Assembly (NCBI RefSeq): GCF_022458985.1
Contig: NC_061781.1
Location: forward strand, 18,259,001 to 18,323,000
Direction: 5' to 3'
DNA length: 64,000 nt
Source of the DNA: Mugil cephalus
Lineage: Eukaryota > Chordata > Actinopteri > Mugiliformes > Mugilidae
In this document: in pieces, positions 50,568-62,735 of the stretch
How the letters are laid out: each line of letters begins with the position of its first letter
Numbering within the stretch: position 1 is the first letter of the stretch
The notes under the pieces: model-generated
Databases searched by the model: none
What the model saw: the letters and a program-made list of their open reading frames with translations, nothing else
What the model was told of the DNA's origin: nothing
Program-made: the position numbers and the translations under genes

Positions 50568-52620
50568 CCTGAGAACAGAAAACATCAACACACAGGTTCA
50601 CAAGAAGCAACAATAATTCCAGCGGATGATGACTTGAACACACAGTGCATCACAATGAAGTGCAAAGTCTGTCTCTAAAAAGCTGTAAACGTAATCACAG
50701 AAAGAGCTGAAGAGCATCTCGGGGGATATCCAGAAGAGTTCATCTGCTTGCTCATCTATTAGTCAGGGATAATTGTAAATATGAAACGGTGACCGGAGGC
50801 CTGACGTCCACATGATGCTGAAGGAGTTATATAAGCCACAGAACGTACAACACACACACAGGACAGAGACGTGTTGCTCACTGGCCTCGCTCAGGTTGAT
50901 GATTAACAGTCGAGCTGTAATGTTTCACACATGAATAGAAATACACACATTTACACCCAGGGTCTAGTCTAGTCTGGTTTATTCTTATGGTTTTACTTCC
51001 TGATGCGCCGCTACGCGTTTGAGTATTAACAGTGCCACGGGGAACGTTGTGGAATTCAGATGCAGTCCTCTGAAGTGAACAAGGATCCCGCAGCTGAGGA
51101 CCCGTGATAACAGGAACGATGCTCCGCGTCTGATGTCCTGTGGAGTTCTAGCATTTTATCTCTCAGGGCGTTTTAACAGCAGCTCGGTTTATCATTGTAG
51201 TAGGTGTTACTGATAACGGTGACTCTGTTCTGCTCGAGTGTCCCAGTAAGTCATCACGGTGCCTCAGCGAAACCAGCAGGCACCGCTCTGACGTGGAGCA
51301 GAGGAGAACATCAGTGAAAACATTTTTAGTTTGCTCCCATCTTTGTGTCAAAACATCCTTAAAAAAAAACCTAAATGCTGTGTTGCTACTGGTGAGCGGA
51401 CCGTGTCTCCGGTCGTGTTATCTCAGTTTATGTTGAGATGTTGAGTGAAAGGAGGCGAGCCCCTCAGAGTCTGTAACTACATTCTAGCACGAAATCCCCT
51501 CATAAGCCATTGCATAGTGTTGCTGGCTGTTGCCACGGCAACACGGTCACCCGTTCCATGGCAACAAGCGGCCCCATACTCTCATCCCTTCTACAAGTGT
51601 CAATAGATTTTTGTTTTGTTTTTTTTACTGTATCACATGACCTATACAAAGGCTTATTTTTTTTTCAGAAACTAAACTGATTTTTAAAATACTTTCAACG
51701 ACACTTGAGGGAACATTTAAAGTATTCATGTCTTAAGGTGTTATTTCAGATGTTTTTATTATTTCTAATAATTGTTTGGTGTAGTCAGTAGGCTACAACT
51801 GCACTGTAAATAAGGCTAAAAAAAACCCAACAACAACTAATAAATAAATAGCACGACCACAGCGCAGGAATAGCATGATGTCTGCATAATGCCTACTATG
51901 TAGAAAATAAAATAACATTTTAAAGCATTTATGTGAATAAAATCACCTTTCAGCATTAATGACTGCAAATCATGTTGAGTTGACACGTCTGATTTCAACT
52001 GAAATCAGGTATTTTGTTCAGCCGCTCAGTGATGCTCAGCACTGATGTAATGCTGCCTGGGGAAATCTAAATAATCAAATTGTTGGGATGAAAACAAGAC
52101 AGGCTGGAAAAACCGTCTCAGCGGCCTCTGTTTTCATGTAGATTTTTAAAAGGATGTGGAGGCTTCAGATCTTCCAAACGAGGCTGATGTTTTGATTTAA
52201 CACTGTAGCATTAGATTACACTGTAACCTAATTTCCCTGTGCATCTAATTCATTGCTTTCATCCATTTTTCTTTTTCTTTTTTTGACACGGCTCCACCAT
52301 CGAGTCTGTACAACGTGTTCCGCCGTTCCCATATGAATTCACGTCTCTTCCACACCTGTCTGTCAGTCACACGCTCAGCCTGCCTGCACCCACCTCATTC
52401 TCATTCATCATCATTAAAGGAGTCAAAACAAGTCACGTTTTTCCTTTTTTTCTGTTGCTTTTTTTTTTTTTTTTGATACATTGGAGGCGTCAAAACCCAA
52501 ATCCCAGATTGCTGTTTTTTCGGGGTTTTTTTCTTCCCCTCCCTCTGAGCATCGGGAATAATAAGAAGGGAATCATTAATGATTAATTTCTAATCATTAA
52601 CCAAACATAACCAGGCTTAC
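50568..52620 (-). other. gpr45: Probable gpr45 5' intron
   Basis: The acceptor TTTTCTGTTCTCAG ends at 50569, and a plausible donor lies at 52619-52620. The interval has no coding sequence but holds two RFX-type motifs at 51.5 kb and several T-rich runs. Confidence 0.5.
51529..51565. promoter_or_regulatory. gpr45: Tandem RFX X-box candidates near gpr45
   Basis: GTTGCCACGGCAAC (51529-51542) is a perfect dimeric X-box. Eleven bases later GTTCCATGGCAAC (51553-51565) gives a second, imperfect one. A third similar motif, GTTCCATGGCAAT, lies at 50554-50566 in the leader exon. RFX factors bind such sites at ciliary genes. Confidence 0.5.
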
Positions 52621-52850
52621 CTTGACGGTTACCAGGCCCTTGGCTCGTCTCTCGTCGTGCCAGTCAGCTCCGTGGCCGCGTCTCTCTTCCTGTGCATGCT
52701 GAGCTTTTCCTAAAAAAAATCCCACTTTGAACATTTCGCTGCCGTATCGATCGCCATCGTGCCTCCTGCGGATGATGCACGATGCTGACGCCACAAGAGC
52801 AGGTGGTCTCCGAATTAAAGGAGCAGTATGGCAAAAAAATAAATAAATAA
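52621..52850 (-). other. gpr45: Possible non-coding exon 1 of gpr45
   Basis: On the - strand a moderately GC-rich stretch ends in ACCGTCAAG followed by GTAAGCC, a strong donor, 2 kb upstream of the gpr45 acceptor. Its start is unknown. The exon could belong to an unrecognised transcript instead. Confidence 0.4.
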
Positions 52851-52998
52851 AGACAAAAATAAAGAAGGCGGACACTCCTATTACATTAATCCCTCTGAGG
52901 ATACATCAACAGCTGATCAGTTTTTACATTAATACGTTTCAGATCTTCTAGTGGCAGATTTGACACTCACAAAATAAACTATTTTTTTTTTATATCAA

Positions 52999-53219
52999 GT
53001 GTGTGCATGTGTCAGGCTGCATCCTGCTGAGGATGGCTGCTGTCATCAAGGAGTGTCATCGCTATGGGGTGGGGGTGCCTGGTCTGGTCTATGTGGGTGC
53101 TGCGTGTCTAAGCACCCACAGGTCCAAAAGTTTCCCAGCAGAACACTGTGTTGTCAGAATATGGTCAATGCCATTTACTTATCCTGGTGGTGTTAATGTA
53201 GTGGCAGATCAGTGTATGT
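52999..53219 (+). mobile_element. Inverted-end dispersed repeat, copy 6 (right part)
   Basis: It matches the second half of copies 2 and 3: GTCAGGCTGCATCCTGCTGA, GGAGTGTCATCGCTATGGGG, GGTCCAAAAGTTTCCCAGCA, and an end GCAGATCAGTGTA. The left half is missing. Confidence 0.7.
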
Positions 53220-53579
53220 AAGATGACAGTTCCCCTTCATCACTGCAGCAGCAAATGAATAAACTTGTGCAATTTACTGGAAGCAGAATAATCTAATCTA
53301 CACCAAATGCAGAATGGTTCCTTCCACTATTAAGTCCACCAATTAAACTAATTACATCAGCAATCTGTTAATTTAAGATTCTCTCCATCAGTTAATCAAC
53401 CACTATATAATGTATGCATATTTAAATAAAAATAATAAAACACGTCTTATAATTATAAAATGAATGTCTAATTTATACAAACTAAACTAGGTTTATTTAA
53501 ATTAAGACTAAATAATAGCACGTATTCATTTTAAAATAGTGTATGTTTAATTTAGTTAAATATAAATATTCGCATGCAC

Positions 53580-53650
53580 ATTATATATTATATTATATTA
53601 TATTATATTATATTATATTATATTATAGTATATTATGTTATATTATACAA
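53580..53650. repeat. (TATAT/TATTA)n pentanucleotide microsatellite
   Basis: About ten tandem TATTA units, slightly interrupted at the right end. Confidence 0.95.
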
Positions 53651-56600
53651 CCCAAAACCCCAATAAAGGACAAAATCTTACTAATTCATGCTTCGATTCT
53701 TCTTGTTCTATATATGTTGTGACATGTTATAGAGTTTGTTGCTTATTATACAGTTGTTTTTTTCATCTCCAAATACTCTGTAGACTTTTATTTATTTTTT
53801 TAAATAAGAACATGTAATAATTATTTCGCTCAGAAGATGGCAGCATTGAATCCCAGTTGAATTTGCTGTCCTGTGTTGTGGTATTTACGAGTGAGCGATG
53901 ACTTTTAATTCAAATGAAGTTGTTATTCTTTTTGAGAAAACAAAATACAACATACAACAAAAATAATCCCAGAAACAAATCTGACTCCATTTAGTCATGA
54001 AATTCTTATATTTTATTTGGTGCATGTTGGTGGATTAGATACAGAATGTATAAAAAGGCACCTACAGAGAGTTTCCACAAGTAATTCAAATGTAAACCAA
54101 TACATTTTTGTCTGGCATATTTGCACAAGTAGACAAAGATATATTCACACACTTAGCATGCGGGCTGAGGTTTTTTTCTTTTCTTTCTTTTCTTTTTTTT
54201 TTTTTTTGCTTGTCTAAATTGGCATCGTGCCCATGTGTTGAACATGCCCATCAAACGTGTTCCACTCCACCAGTCTGGCACATGCATGCTCGTCACGTTC
54301 GGCGGCACCCACACAACACGCCAGCCACTGAGAGAATTCACTTCCCTGTTCGTTTTTCCACAGATGTTTGCTTTAATTTCTTCCTGATTGAGAGACTTTG
54401 GTACTCCCATCAATCACCCAAAATAAAAACAAGCAAACGCAGGTAACGACGTTCGCAGCTACATCAGAGGAGGGAACCCAGAGAAAATTGACTGAGCAGC
54501 TGCGTGACATTTAGACAGGGTACGTCAGACATTTTCATACTCGCAAACAAAAACCAAACACCTTTGACATTACGTCCACCCTCAAATGGGCCTTTTTTAC
54601 TTGTGCACCCTCTGCTCTGACTGAAAGTATGAGCTTCTGGATCCACTGAGGAACCCACAGTGTGTTAATCAGTGTTCAGTGGTTAACCAATCTCTGCATT
54701 GTGATAATAATTAACAGCCAACAGTGAGGAACGATAATGTGCAAACCGCACTGAAATAGTTGTCGATTAAAACTTTTCTAACCGATTCGCTGGTTAAGTG
54801 CAGGTCTGCTCTACGTTCCCGCTCTGTGAGACACGAAGCACTGAAGGAGGGATTAACGTGTAGTAATTGCTTTATGTAAAATAGCGCTGAACAAGCCTTT
54901 AAGAGCAATTATGAGCAATTATATTAGTGGTTATTATTGTAAGGCAGTAATAACATCCTTGGCGTGAAACTGCAAACAGCCCATAACTCAAGTTTAAGTA
55001 GAACCTACTGATATATTTTCAAGGAAATGACATTTTTATGTAATTTAATTTGAATTGATCGGGGACTTTGGGGTTTTCTCGGGTTGGTGCAACAGCATCA
55101 GCGAGCACCTTCGGATCCCAGCATTGATATTCAGTGAAGACATCTAGTGCTGTGTGATGACAAAACCCTTTAAAGGGCTTTTTTATCCCCCCACAGTTCC
55201 AGACTTATCTTCCTGAGCTTTGAGGGGATCGCGCTGCAATCCTGGAAGCTTATATTCCGCCGCCATTTTCATCTGAGAACTTGGCAGCCCGGTGGGAACA
55301 CGTCACACGTAGCAGCGGTCAGCAGTGGCACCACGCTCCACCGTTACATCCATTTGGTGGCATGGTGGTGCCTCCCAATAAGAGAATCTGAGAGCGGAGT
55401 TTGCATGTTTTTGTTTCGGGTGTTCCAGTTTCCTATACGGTTCATCTGACCCTAAATTAGCTGTAGGTGCATGCAAGTGTGTGGAGTGGGGATTGTTTTT
55501 CTGTGGACCGTGGCCTTGTAATATGGCCTCCCCATGATCCTCTCCAGGAAAAGTGTAGGTAATAACGGTTGGAATCGTGTAGATATACATGTTCCTCATG
55601 TTTCCTAATGGTAATGAGCTCGGTGCATCACTCCGTAATAAATAATAACTCAATAAAAGGCTCCCTGATTGTCATAGTTGCACCTAATTATGTGTTTAAA
55701 AAATAAATTTTAACATAAATAGTTTATTTCTGTCTGTATCAGCTTTCTTGGAACCATCACCATGTTCCCAGACATTAAAAAACGGCTCCATAGTGCGAAC
55801 GTGGAAAGACCCGCGCTCAAACCAATCCGTCCGCCCGGCTAATTATAATCACAAAGCTAGTGTTCCCCTTAAAATGTGCCGAACACTCAGCAAGAACACA
55901 AGCAGACGCACACCTTTCATGTGTGTTTTGAAAGTGGTAATGAGCTTTATTGATCGCTGGCAATAGGAAATAAGTGGCTCTAGCAATAACAGAAAACCAA
56001 AGGAAACCGTTTAATCCTGAATCACATAAAGACCGACGGGCCTTCCCAAAAAAAAAAAAAAAAAAATCAGTCACTGGTTTGTTTGTTTTTTTGTTAAGGC
56101 AGGATGTCAATGTGGAAGTGTCTAGAATAAATCCACTCAGTGCAATTAAAAGTGTGACACTTGCAGAAATCATTAACTTCACAGTTTGTGTTTACTCCTC
56201 TGTGTCCTGTCAACAGCTACTGAAGCAGCCGACCTTTGACCTCCACCCTCCCTGTTTTCGCAGCAAGCGCGGCACGTCTGTGGCGTTTTCCACCATCGGT
56301 TTGTGTCTACAACACATATGTATTATTGTGCGTTAAGTTGGAGAGAAGATTGTGGTGTTTGTTTTTTGTTTTTTTTTACCCCCACCAGACGTCCTGAGCT
56401 TCTTGCTGCCAGACACATCATCTGTGGGAAAAAGATCCACCGCCTCGTGTCACTCCATCTCACCGTCACCTTGGCAACCGCCGACGAGGTGAACTGCCAG
56501 CTGGGATGGCCGACCTCCGATTGGCTGCGTTCCACTGAGCTGCAGTCCGTAGCCCTGCCACGGGACACATGAGCCACACTGGCGCGCAGTATATTACACA

Positions 56601-56992
56601 TAAATGTAGATGCATGCAGTCTTGACAGAGTAAGCGGAGATTTAGCAAAGACAGGAGGCATAAAAACTAAGAAGTTGTGTTATAACAATTTTAATTTTTT
56701 TTTTAAATTAACAGTTTAATTAGTTAACCTAATTATTCTATAAATTGTGTAAAACATCTGAAAATCTAAAGATGATATTAACAAGAAAGCCTTGGCTGAA
56801 CAACTGAGCCCGATTTCCTCACGTCTGTATATTATCTCATGAAAGACACTTCTAGCTCCAGTTTGGACAAGTACATTCTCACTGGCTCGTTGGACAATAT
56901 GCATTAAGAAAGCAGCAGAGTACATGTTTAATATATAACTGAAAGTGTGAACTAAAATGACAGATGAAAATGACGAGCGGGCCTGTTAAATG

Positions 56993-57010
56993 CGTGTGTG
57001 TGTGTGTGTA
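56993..57010. repeat. (GT)n microsatellite
   Basis: Pure GT run of about eight units. Confidence 0.9.
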
Positions 57011-57055
57011 TTCATTAATGATGGCCATGTCAAACCATAACACAGTTTTATGTCA

Positions 57056-57795
57056 AATTTATTAAATAATTAGTATTTTCCGTGAAAATAAACACAGTAG
57101 GGGGAAAATAAATAGTCCAAATCATCACACAAGAATACGCGGCAGGCTTGTACATAAAGTTAAGGGAATGTTTGCTTATTTGTAAAAAGAAGTCTCCTAT
57201 ACAGGAAAGTACAATATTGGAATAACTGGAAATTGCTTGTTGACCATTTTTACCGTGTCACAACATAATTCCACAGACAACACAAAAGTAAGAAACACAT
57301 TGGAAGGTAGCTCACTTATTGCTCATTAAATGTAGAATAAAACTTTAAAAAAAAATGTTACATTAGAAATAAAATGTAGGCAACAGCCCAGTCTAGTGTG
57401 GCACATCAAACTCTGCAGCATAACAAGGGAACTTTTGTTTTAACAGTACAAAGATATGGGGTGAAAGAAAAAAAAAAATGTTTCCATTTTGGTGTTAAAG
57501 CATCTTAACTTTTAATTTCTCCTCTGTGGGTTGTAATATTTCGGTGAACAATTACCGGTTTTCTGATCAGAATTCAGCTCATAGTGCAGAAAAATAACTA
57601 AAGATGCATACTGGTGGACATTTGCCCTGCTCTGAAATGAACACACTCTAGGTAACAGAGATTTTGTGGATCAAAGGTCATGGACAATGTAAGAAATGGT
57701 AACCAGATACTTTCGTAATTCTGGGAAACACTTATCTAAAACACTGTTCAAACACTTCACGTTGTTCAGATTTCCTGTCCTTCCTTTTGTTCTTT
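57056..57795 (-). other. pou3f3: pou3f3 3' UTR (estimated)
   Basis: Downstream of the stop there is AT-rich DNA up to the complement of AATAAA at 57056-57061, a plausible polyadenylation signal. The end is an estimate. Confidence 0.4.
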
Positions 57796-59055
57796 TCACG
57801 TGTCGCTATACATCCTCTTGCACTCTATGGAGGGGGACGGTGTGTCCGGTCCCATGCTGCCCACCTGTGAATATGCGTCCTCTGGGGTGCGCGGGAGTCC
57901 AGGCGGCGTCATGCGCTTTTCTTTCTGCCTCCGGTTGCAGAACCAGACCCTGACCACCTCCTTTTCTAGTTGCAGAGTGTCCGCTAAAGAGTTGATCTCC
58001 TGCGCGGAGGGTTTGGGACACTTGAGGAAGTGGCTCTCCAGCGCGCCTTTTACGCTCACCTCGATGGATGTGCGCTTTTTCCTCTTCCTGCCCTGGGTGG
58101 CGATCTTGTCGATGCTGGTCGGGCTGCCGGTCGTGGAGTCGGCTTCTTCCAGCCATTTGTTCAGAAGAGGTTTCAGTTTGCACATGTTCTTGAAGCTCAG
58201 CTGGAGCGCTTCAAACCTGCAGATGGTGGTCTGTGAGAACACGTTGCCGTACAGTGTGCCCAAAGCTAAGCCCACGTCTGCCTGGGTGAAACCGAGCTTG
58301 ATTCGCCGCTGCTTGAACTGTTTGGCGAAATGCTCCAAATCATCAGATGTCGGGGTGTCCTCGTCTGAGTGAGACTCGTGGCCCACGCTGTGATGCTGGT
58401 TATGGTGCGTGTGGTGATTATGGTGGTGATGGTGATGGTGGTGGCTGCTGTGGTCCAGCTCAGGGGACTCTCCGCGCACCAGCCCCGAGTGCATGAGGCT
58501 CTGACCGGTGTGTGAGCTCAACATCCCGTTGACTGTAAATCCTCCAGGCTGGGAGTATATGAGGGACTGTTGTTGCTGCTGCTGCTGCTGCTGGCCCTCT
58601 GTGATGCTGATATGCGCTGCGGAGGTGCCTCCCCAACTTCCCGGATGTGTCTGATGGGGTCCCAGATGTGGAGACCTGTGGTGCAGAGCTGAGTGGAGGT
58701 CATCTCTGCCGGTGTTCCTCTTCACCTCTTGCTGCTGGGAACCGGGAGACCACGGAGAGCCGGCATCTGCCGCAGCCGCTGCAGCCGCAGCCGCCGCGGC
58801 TGCTGCGTGAGGCAACGTTGTCACCCACTGGTGGGCATGGCTTAACATGTGTCCCCCGTTACTCGCCACCATTGCTCCGTGCATGAAGTCACTCTGCACC
58901 ATCTTAACCGAAGGGTCCCCTCTGTATCCACTAGACACTGTGGTCACAGCGGTGTTGCCCGGCTGCATGCCACCACCCCTCCGATCAGAGTGAAGGACCG
59001 GCCCGGATAAAATCCTGCTGCTGGTTAGGTATGGACTCGATGTGGCTGTTGCCAT
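57796..59055 (-). CDS. pou3f3: POU domain, class 3, transcription factor 3 (Brn-1)
   Basis: This is a nuclear transcription factor of neural development that binds ATGCAAAT-like octamers. It is intronless, as in the family, with 419 residues. The POU-specific domain spans about 232-306 ([10 protein letters not shown] to WLEEADS), the linker carries RKRKKR at 323-328, and the homeodomain spans about 324-383 with the recognition helix [14 protein letters not shown]. The N-terminus has MVQSDFMHG and [10 protein letters not shown], as in POU3F3. Low-complexity runs are 13 Ala (84-96), 9 Gln (155-163) and a His-rich block (205-222). The long Gly runs of the human protein are missing, so it is about 80 residues shorter. 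The start is MATATSS; an in-frame ATG four codons earlier (59067) is less likely. The tail CKRMYSDT differs from the mammalian tail. Confidence 0.95.
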   Translation of the reverse strand: MATATSSPYLTSSRILSGPVLHSDRRGGGMQPGNTAVTTVSSGYRGDPSVKMVQSDFMHGAMVASNGGHMLSHAHQWVTTLPHAAAAAAAAAAAAADAGSPWSPGSQQQEVKRNTGRDDLHSALHHRSPHLGPHQTHPGSWGGTSAAHISITEGQQQQQQQQQSLIYSQPGGFTVNGMLSSHTGQSLMHSGLVRGESPELDHSSHHHHHHHHNHHTHHNQHHSVGHESHSDEDTPTSDDLEHFAKQFKQRRIKLGFTQADVGLALGTLYGNVFSQTTICRFEALQLSFKNMCKLKPLLNKWLEEADSTTGSPTSIDKIATQGRKRKKRTSIEVSVKGALESHFLKCPKPSAQEINSLADTLQLEKEVVRVWFCNRRQKEKRMTPPGLPRTPEDAYSQVGSMGPDTPSPSIECKRMYSDT

Positions 59056-59700
59056 TCCCCAAAGCATATATCTTAAGATGTAATTCTTTCTTCTGGCGTT
59101 CGGTGTAAGTCCGTTTTTCTCTAATCCATGAATAAGTTCAGTCTATTTCAGCACGAGTGAAATATTTGCGCAATTTAAAAAGTGCCAAATCACTCCATAG
59201 AGGCTTATATGGTAGTTTTAGTTAAAGGGCGACTCGTGCTGCTGTAACCCGTGTCACAAAACGCATCCCTGTGCGGCAAAACGATAGTTTCAGAACTTTT
59301 CTCTGTCCCGGGAGCTCCGCCGTGCGTAATCCACAGACTTAATATGGAAAAAAAAAAACACCTTTTCTGATCCGTGACAAACCAAAGAGCTGTTAGTTCA
59401 CTTGTGTATCTGGTTACATGTCTGATATTGACGTTAAATTATTTCAGAGATGAAATAATCATGATGAGAAAAAAAGAGGATTTAAGTCTCTGCAGTGTCT
59501 CGGCTCCTCAGCCGACTGCATCTGCTCTATCCGGCGCGTCCTCTACAGTGCGAAGGAGACGAGCATGTGTTTACGATGTGCCAAGGCTGCGTATTCCTCT
59601 CCCATCTCCATCCAATTACAACAGAACTGCTCTGCAGAGCTCCTGCTGATTGGACGCACAGCCAGAGAGGAGTTGGTGAGCCTAAGAGTTGAGCCTCGGG
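59056..59700 (-). promoter_or_regulatory. pou3f3: pou3f3 5' UTR and promoter region
   Basis: The stretch upstream of the start codon is richer in CpG than the flanks. CCAAT-type motifs occur on both strands near 59608 and 59648. No clear TATA box was found at a usual distance. The extent is approximate. Confidence 0.4.
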
Positions 59701-61947
59701 TGCATAGAGATCTCGCTGCGAGAAAATGCAACAATTTGCTGGAAAATATTACAATCAACGAAAAAAATGATATTAAAAAAAAAGGCGCAGAATAGCCTGG
59801 CCGTGTCTTCAAGTATTCGCAAAGTACAATGTGAATAAAAACAGTAGGCTGGATAAGAGAAAGAGAAAAGTTTTTCCAAAGTAAGGAAACTATTAAATAT
59901 ATGTAAATAATTAAAATGTATTATTGAACCCTTTTGACAAACTCGATGACAATAAAGTCGAGGATGAAGCAATGTCTGATAATTATTTATAATATTCCGG
60001 AGCAGTTGAGGCCTGAACCAAGGATACTGGAGTCGGCTTTTGTCGCTCAGTGGGTTCGGACGCCTCTGGCATCTTAATGCGCTCCCCTTTTCACATGGTA
60101 AAGGGAAGGCCATGGTGGCGTGACGCGTCGCACTGTTGAGCGCTGAAAACCAGCATGCAGTTTGATTTTTCCATCTTCAAAAAAAGCAAACAAAAAAACA
60201 AAAAAAACAAAACGATTCTAGCGGGACGTTTCCATGCTGCGTCGGTTTATGGACGGCTAGTTAAACAAACGTGTCGTGGGGGATTTTCTACTTCGGGGTT
60301 GCCTCGCTTTTACGGGTCTTGAGAGAGTTATGCACCGACTGAGACACATGGAGGTTTGTGACGGGAAGAGAGAGCCAGGTGCGGCCCAGTAAACGTGTTG
60401 ATCATTTATGTTTTTCAGCGGATTTGTCTTGGATCTTATCCAAAAGGTAAAAGTTAAACTTGACACAAATCCGCATTCCTCCCTCCCTCCCAACAACATC
60501 AACTGCGCTCATTATCACATTTAAATTTACATTAACTGTATTAGGACCAGCGAGCACGTTCTTATAATTATGATTTTAGGATATAATCAATTAGGAAAAA
60601 ATAATCTAAACATGTTAAGGGATTTATCAGCAAAAGCAAACAGTCTATTTATTATTCTTATTACCTTATTGTAAAGTTCTAAAAGTGAGATTAAAATGCA
60701 TTAAAGTACTTGCAATAAACTAAGAAGCAGTGCAAATAAGATGACTATCAATTAACAGTTGAACAAATATAAAATTTACATATTTTTTCCATATGATGTC
60801 ACACTGTAATTTCCAGTACTAGCACATAAACTGGTTGGGTGTTTCCCAACATCCCTTCAAGAGTCCAGTGAGCTTTTATTTACATACTCTCAAGATGAGC
60901 TGTGTGCAGTTCAACAATTAGCACTTTAAAATTTTTAACTTTCAAGAAAGTGGCTTGAGCCAGCTGCTTTCCACTTTCACATCTGTGCTGACAGGACATT
61001 AAATTGTCAGGAATGACCGACTCTAAAATCATAATGTGTGTATAAGGTGGCACTTCTGGGTTTAGCAGTAGACGACATTTTCATTGTAACTTGGTGGCAA
61101 GAACGCTTTCTGGGTGGTGCTTTCTCCTCGGCTGTGACATTTCCTTCTACATGTAAAATAATCATTTACATGTAAAGAATCACTTAAGAGACTTCATAAC
61201 AAAGTCTCGAGTTGTGACCATGCGTGCTAACCCGACTAAAAACCTCTTTCAGCTAAAGTGGTCAAACTTCAAATATCTAAAATGCCAAACTGCAAAGGGA
61301 AAAAAATGTTGATTTTATAATACCCGAAACCATAAATGTTTAGCAGACTTTTGCCAAATCCCTCGCTTCATTTCCAGCATGTTTGCAGAAGCGCTGTCCT
61401 TGTGGTTTCAAGGATTTGCACATGACATAAAGACGGCACAGAGAAAATTTCAAGGAATCCGAGAGATATTACACAAAAAACTAATATATCGTAATTGTTG
61501 TAATGACGTTTAAATTCTGAAAACAAGATTCTAATATTTTTTTTTTTTTTATCAGCGGCCGATTATTTGTTCTGCAGCTTTTTCAAACTTTCAGTATGCG
61601 CAGAGAAGCTGCACAAAAGCGCCACAGTGTTTGGAGCCTACCAGCATAATGTGGAGAAAAGTAGACGACTCGGGGAAGGGCAGTAATGTTTTTCATGTGT
61701 TGTGCTGCCTGGTCACAGCACCGGGTCCTCTATTTGTTATTCATGAAGGAAGCTGGGTGAAGAGGCCTTCTTATGATGCACATTTTTTCCCTCTGTTCCC
61801 TTCTCTTTCGCCATGGAGCTGCTTGACAACTAAGAAAATCATCTGTTTTAGTCGCGGTGAATACTGCAATTAATCCAGCATAATGAGCATGACACCGTCA
61901 GCTAATTGACATCATTGTTTCTTTAAGATCTCCCTCAAATTATTTAC

Positions 61948-62030
61948 ACAGAGACTCCTTCTCTCTCCCCCCCTCCCCTCTCTCCCCCTCCCCGCCTCTC
62001 TTCGTCTCCCTCTGCTCGCCCTCTGTTGAG
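61948..62030. repeat. Homopyrimidine-rich tract
   Basis: Long C/T-only runs (CTCCTTCTCTCTCCCCCCCT and further) with few interruptions. Confidence 0.8.
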
Positions 62031-62093
62031 TCTTCAACATGCAGATCGGCCATTTCTGTCCCCGGGCTATTTTCTTTGGTAGACTTTTGAAAT

Positions 62094-62101
62094 ATGCAAA
62101 T
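62094..62101 (+). promoter_or_regulatory. POU octamer ATGCAAAT
   Basis: A perfect octamer lies about 3 kb upstream of pou3f3, in a low-repeat stretch. POU3F proteins bind this motif, so autoregulation is possible. Confidence 0.4.
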
Positions 62102-62679
62102 GCTTCCAACAAAAATTGCGAAAAGAAAAAAAGAAAAGCCTTCATCTGGGCTCCAGGAGTTTTCCATTCAAAGAAACAGATGATTTTTTTCTCTTGTCTA
62201 TGCTCTTGTTTTGTTTGCTTTGTCAGTCAAGGGTCCGTCTAATTAGGAAAAGAGAAAAGCACGAGCGAGGGAGACGAAAACAAAAATGAACGCGCGAAGG
62301 TTGGCCCGCGTTGTCACTTAAGTTTATTTTTCTGCAGAGCCCGTAACCAGATCTCACCAAACGTGGATTGTTGTCGTTAGCAGGTAACACCGAACGATCT
62401 CTTCGTGCATGTTGCACTGTACGAACGGGGAAACGGTTCCCTTCCTCTGCCGCAGCAGCAGGACGTCGTATTTACACGTTTGACTTTACTGCAATGTTTG
62501 TCTGCGCTGAACTTCTCCTCATCCCCGTACTCTTTATATTCTACCTCTTCACTGTCACCCTGTGGTTCTGATCATGAGTGTGTTTGACCTTCAGCTCTCC
62601 CTGAGTCAGAGAGATCCTTCACAGCGTGAGCCTCTACCCACAACCCCCTGCTGCGTCTTTAAATCAGAAGCAGAGGCAG

Positions 62680-62735
62680 CCGCGGCGAGAGAGAGAGGGA
62701 GAGGGAGAGACACAAGGAGAGACAAAGTGAGGTAG
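62680..62735. repeat. (GA)n purine tract
   Basis: GAGA and GGGA units with few pyrimidines. Confidence 0.8.

Larger units (their letters stand above)
53220..57040. other. Intergenic region between gpr45 and pou3f3
   Basis: AT-rich, repeat-bearing DNA with a (TATAT)n array at 53.6 kb and poly-T and poly-A runs. In mammals MRPS9 lies here, but I see no matching exon. Half of an RFX-like site (CCTTGGCAAC) occurs near 56470. Confidence 0.45.

Noticed and set aside
46668..57040. Search for tgfbrap1, mrps9, tRNA genes and known miRNAs
   Set aside because: No exon, cloverleaf or hairpin that I could recognise was found by reading.
57800..58372. 190-codon + strand open frame opposite pou3f3
   Set aside because: It is an antisense shadow of the POU domain coding sequence.
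59056..59067. pou3f3 start four codons earlier (MLWG)
   Set aside because: Known POU3F3 proteins begin with MATA, which matches the ATG at 59055.
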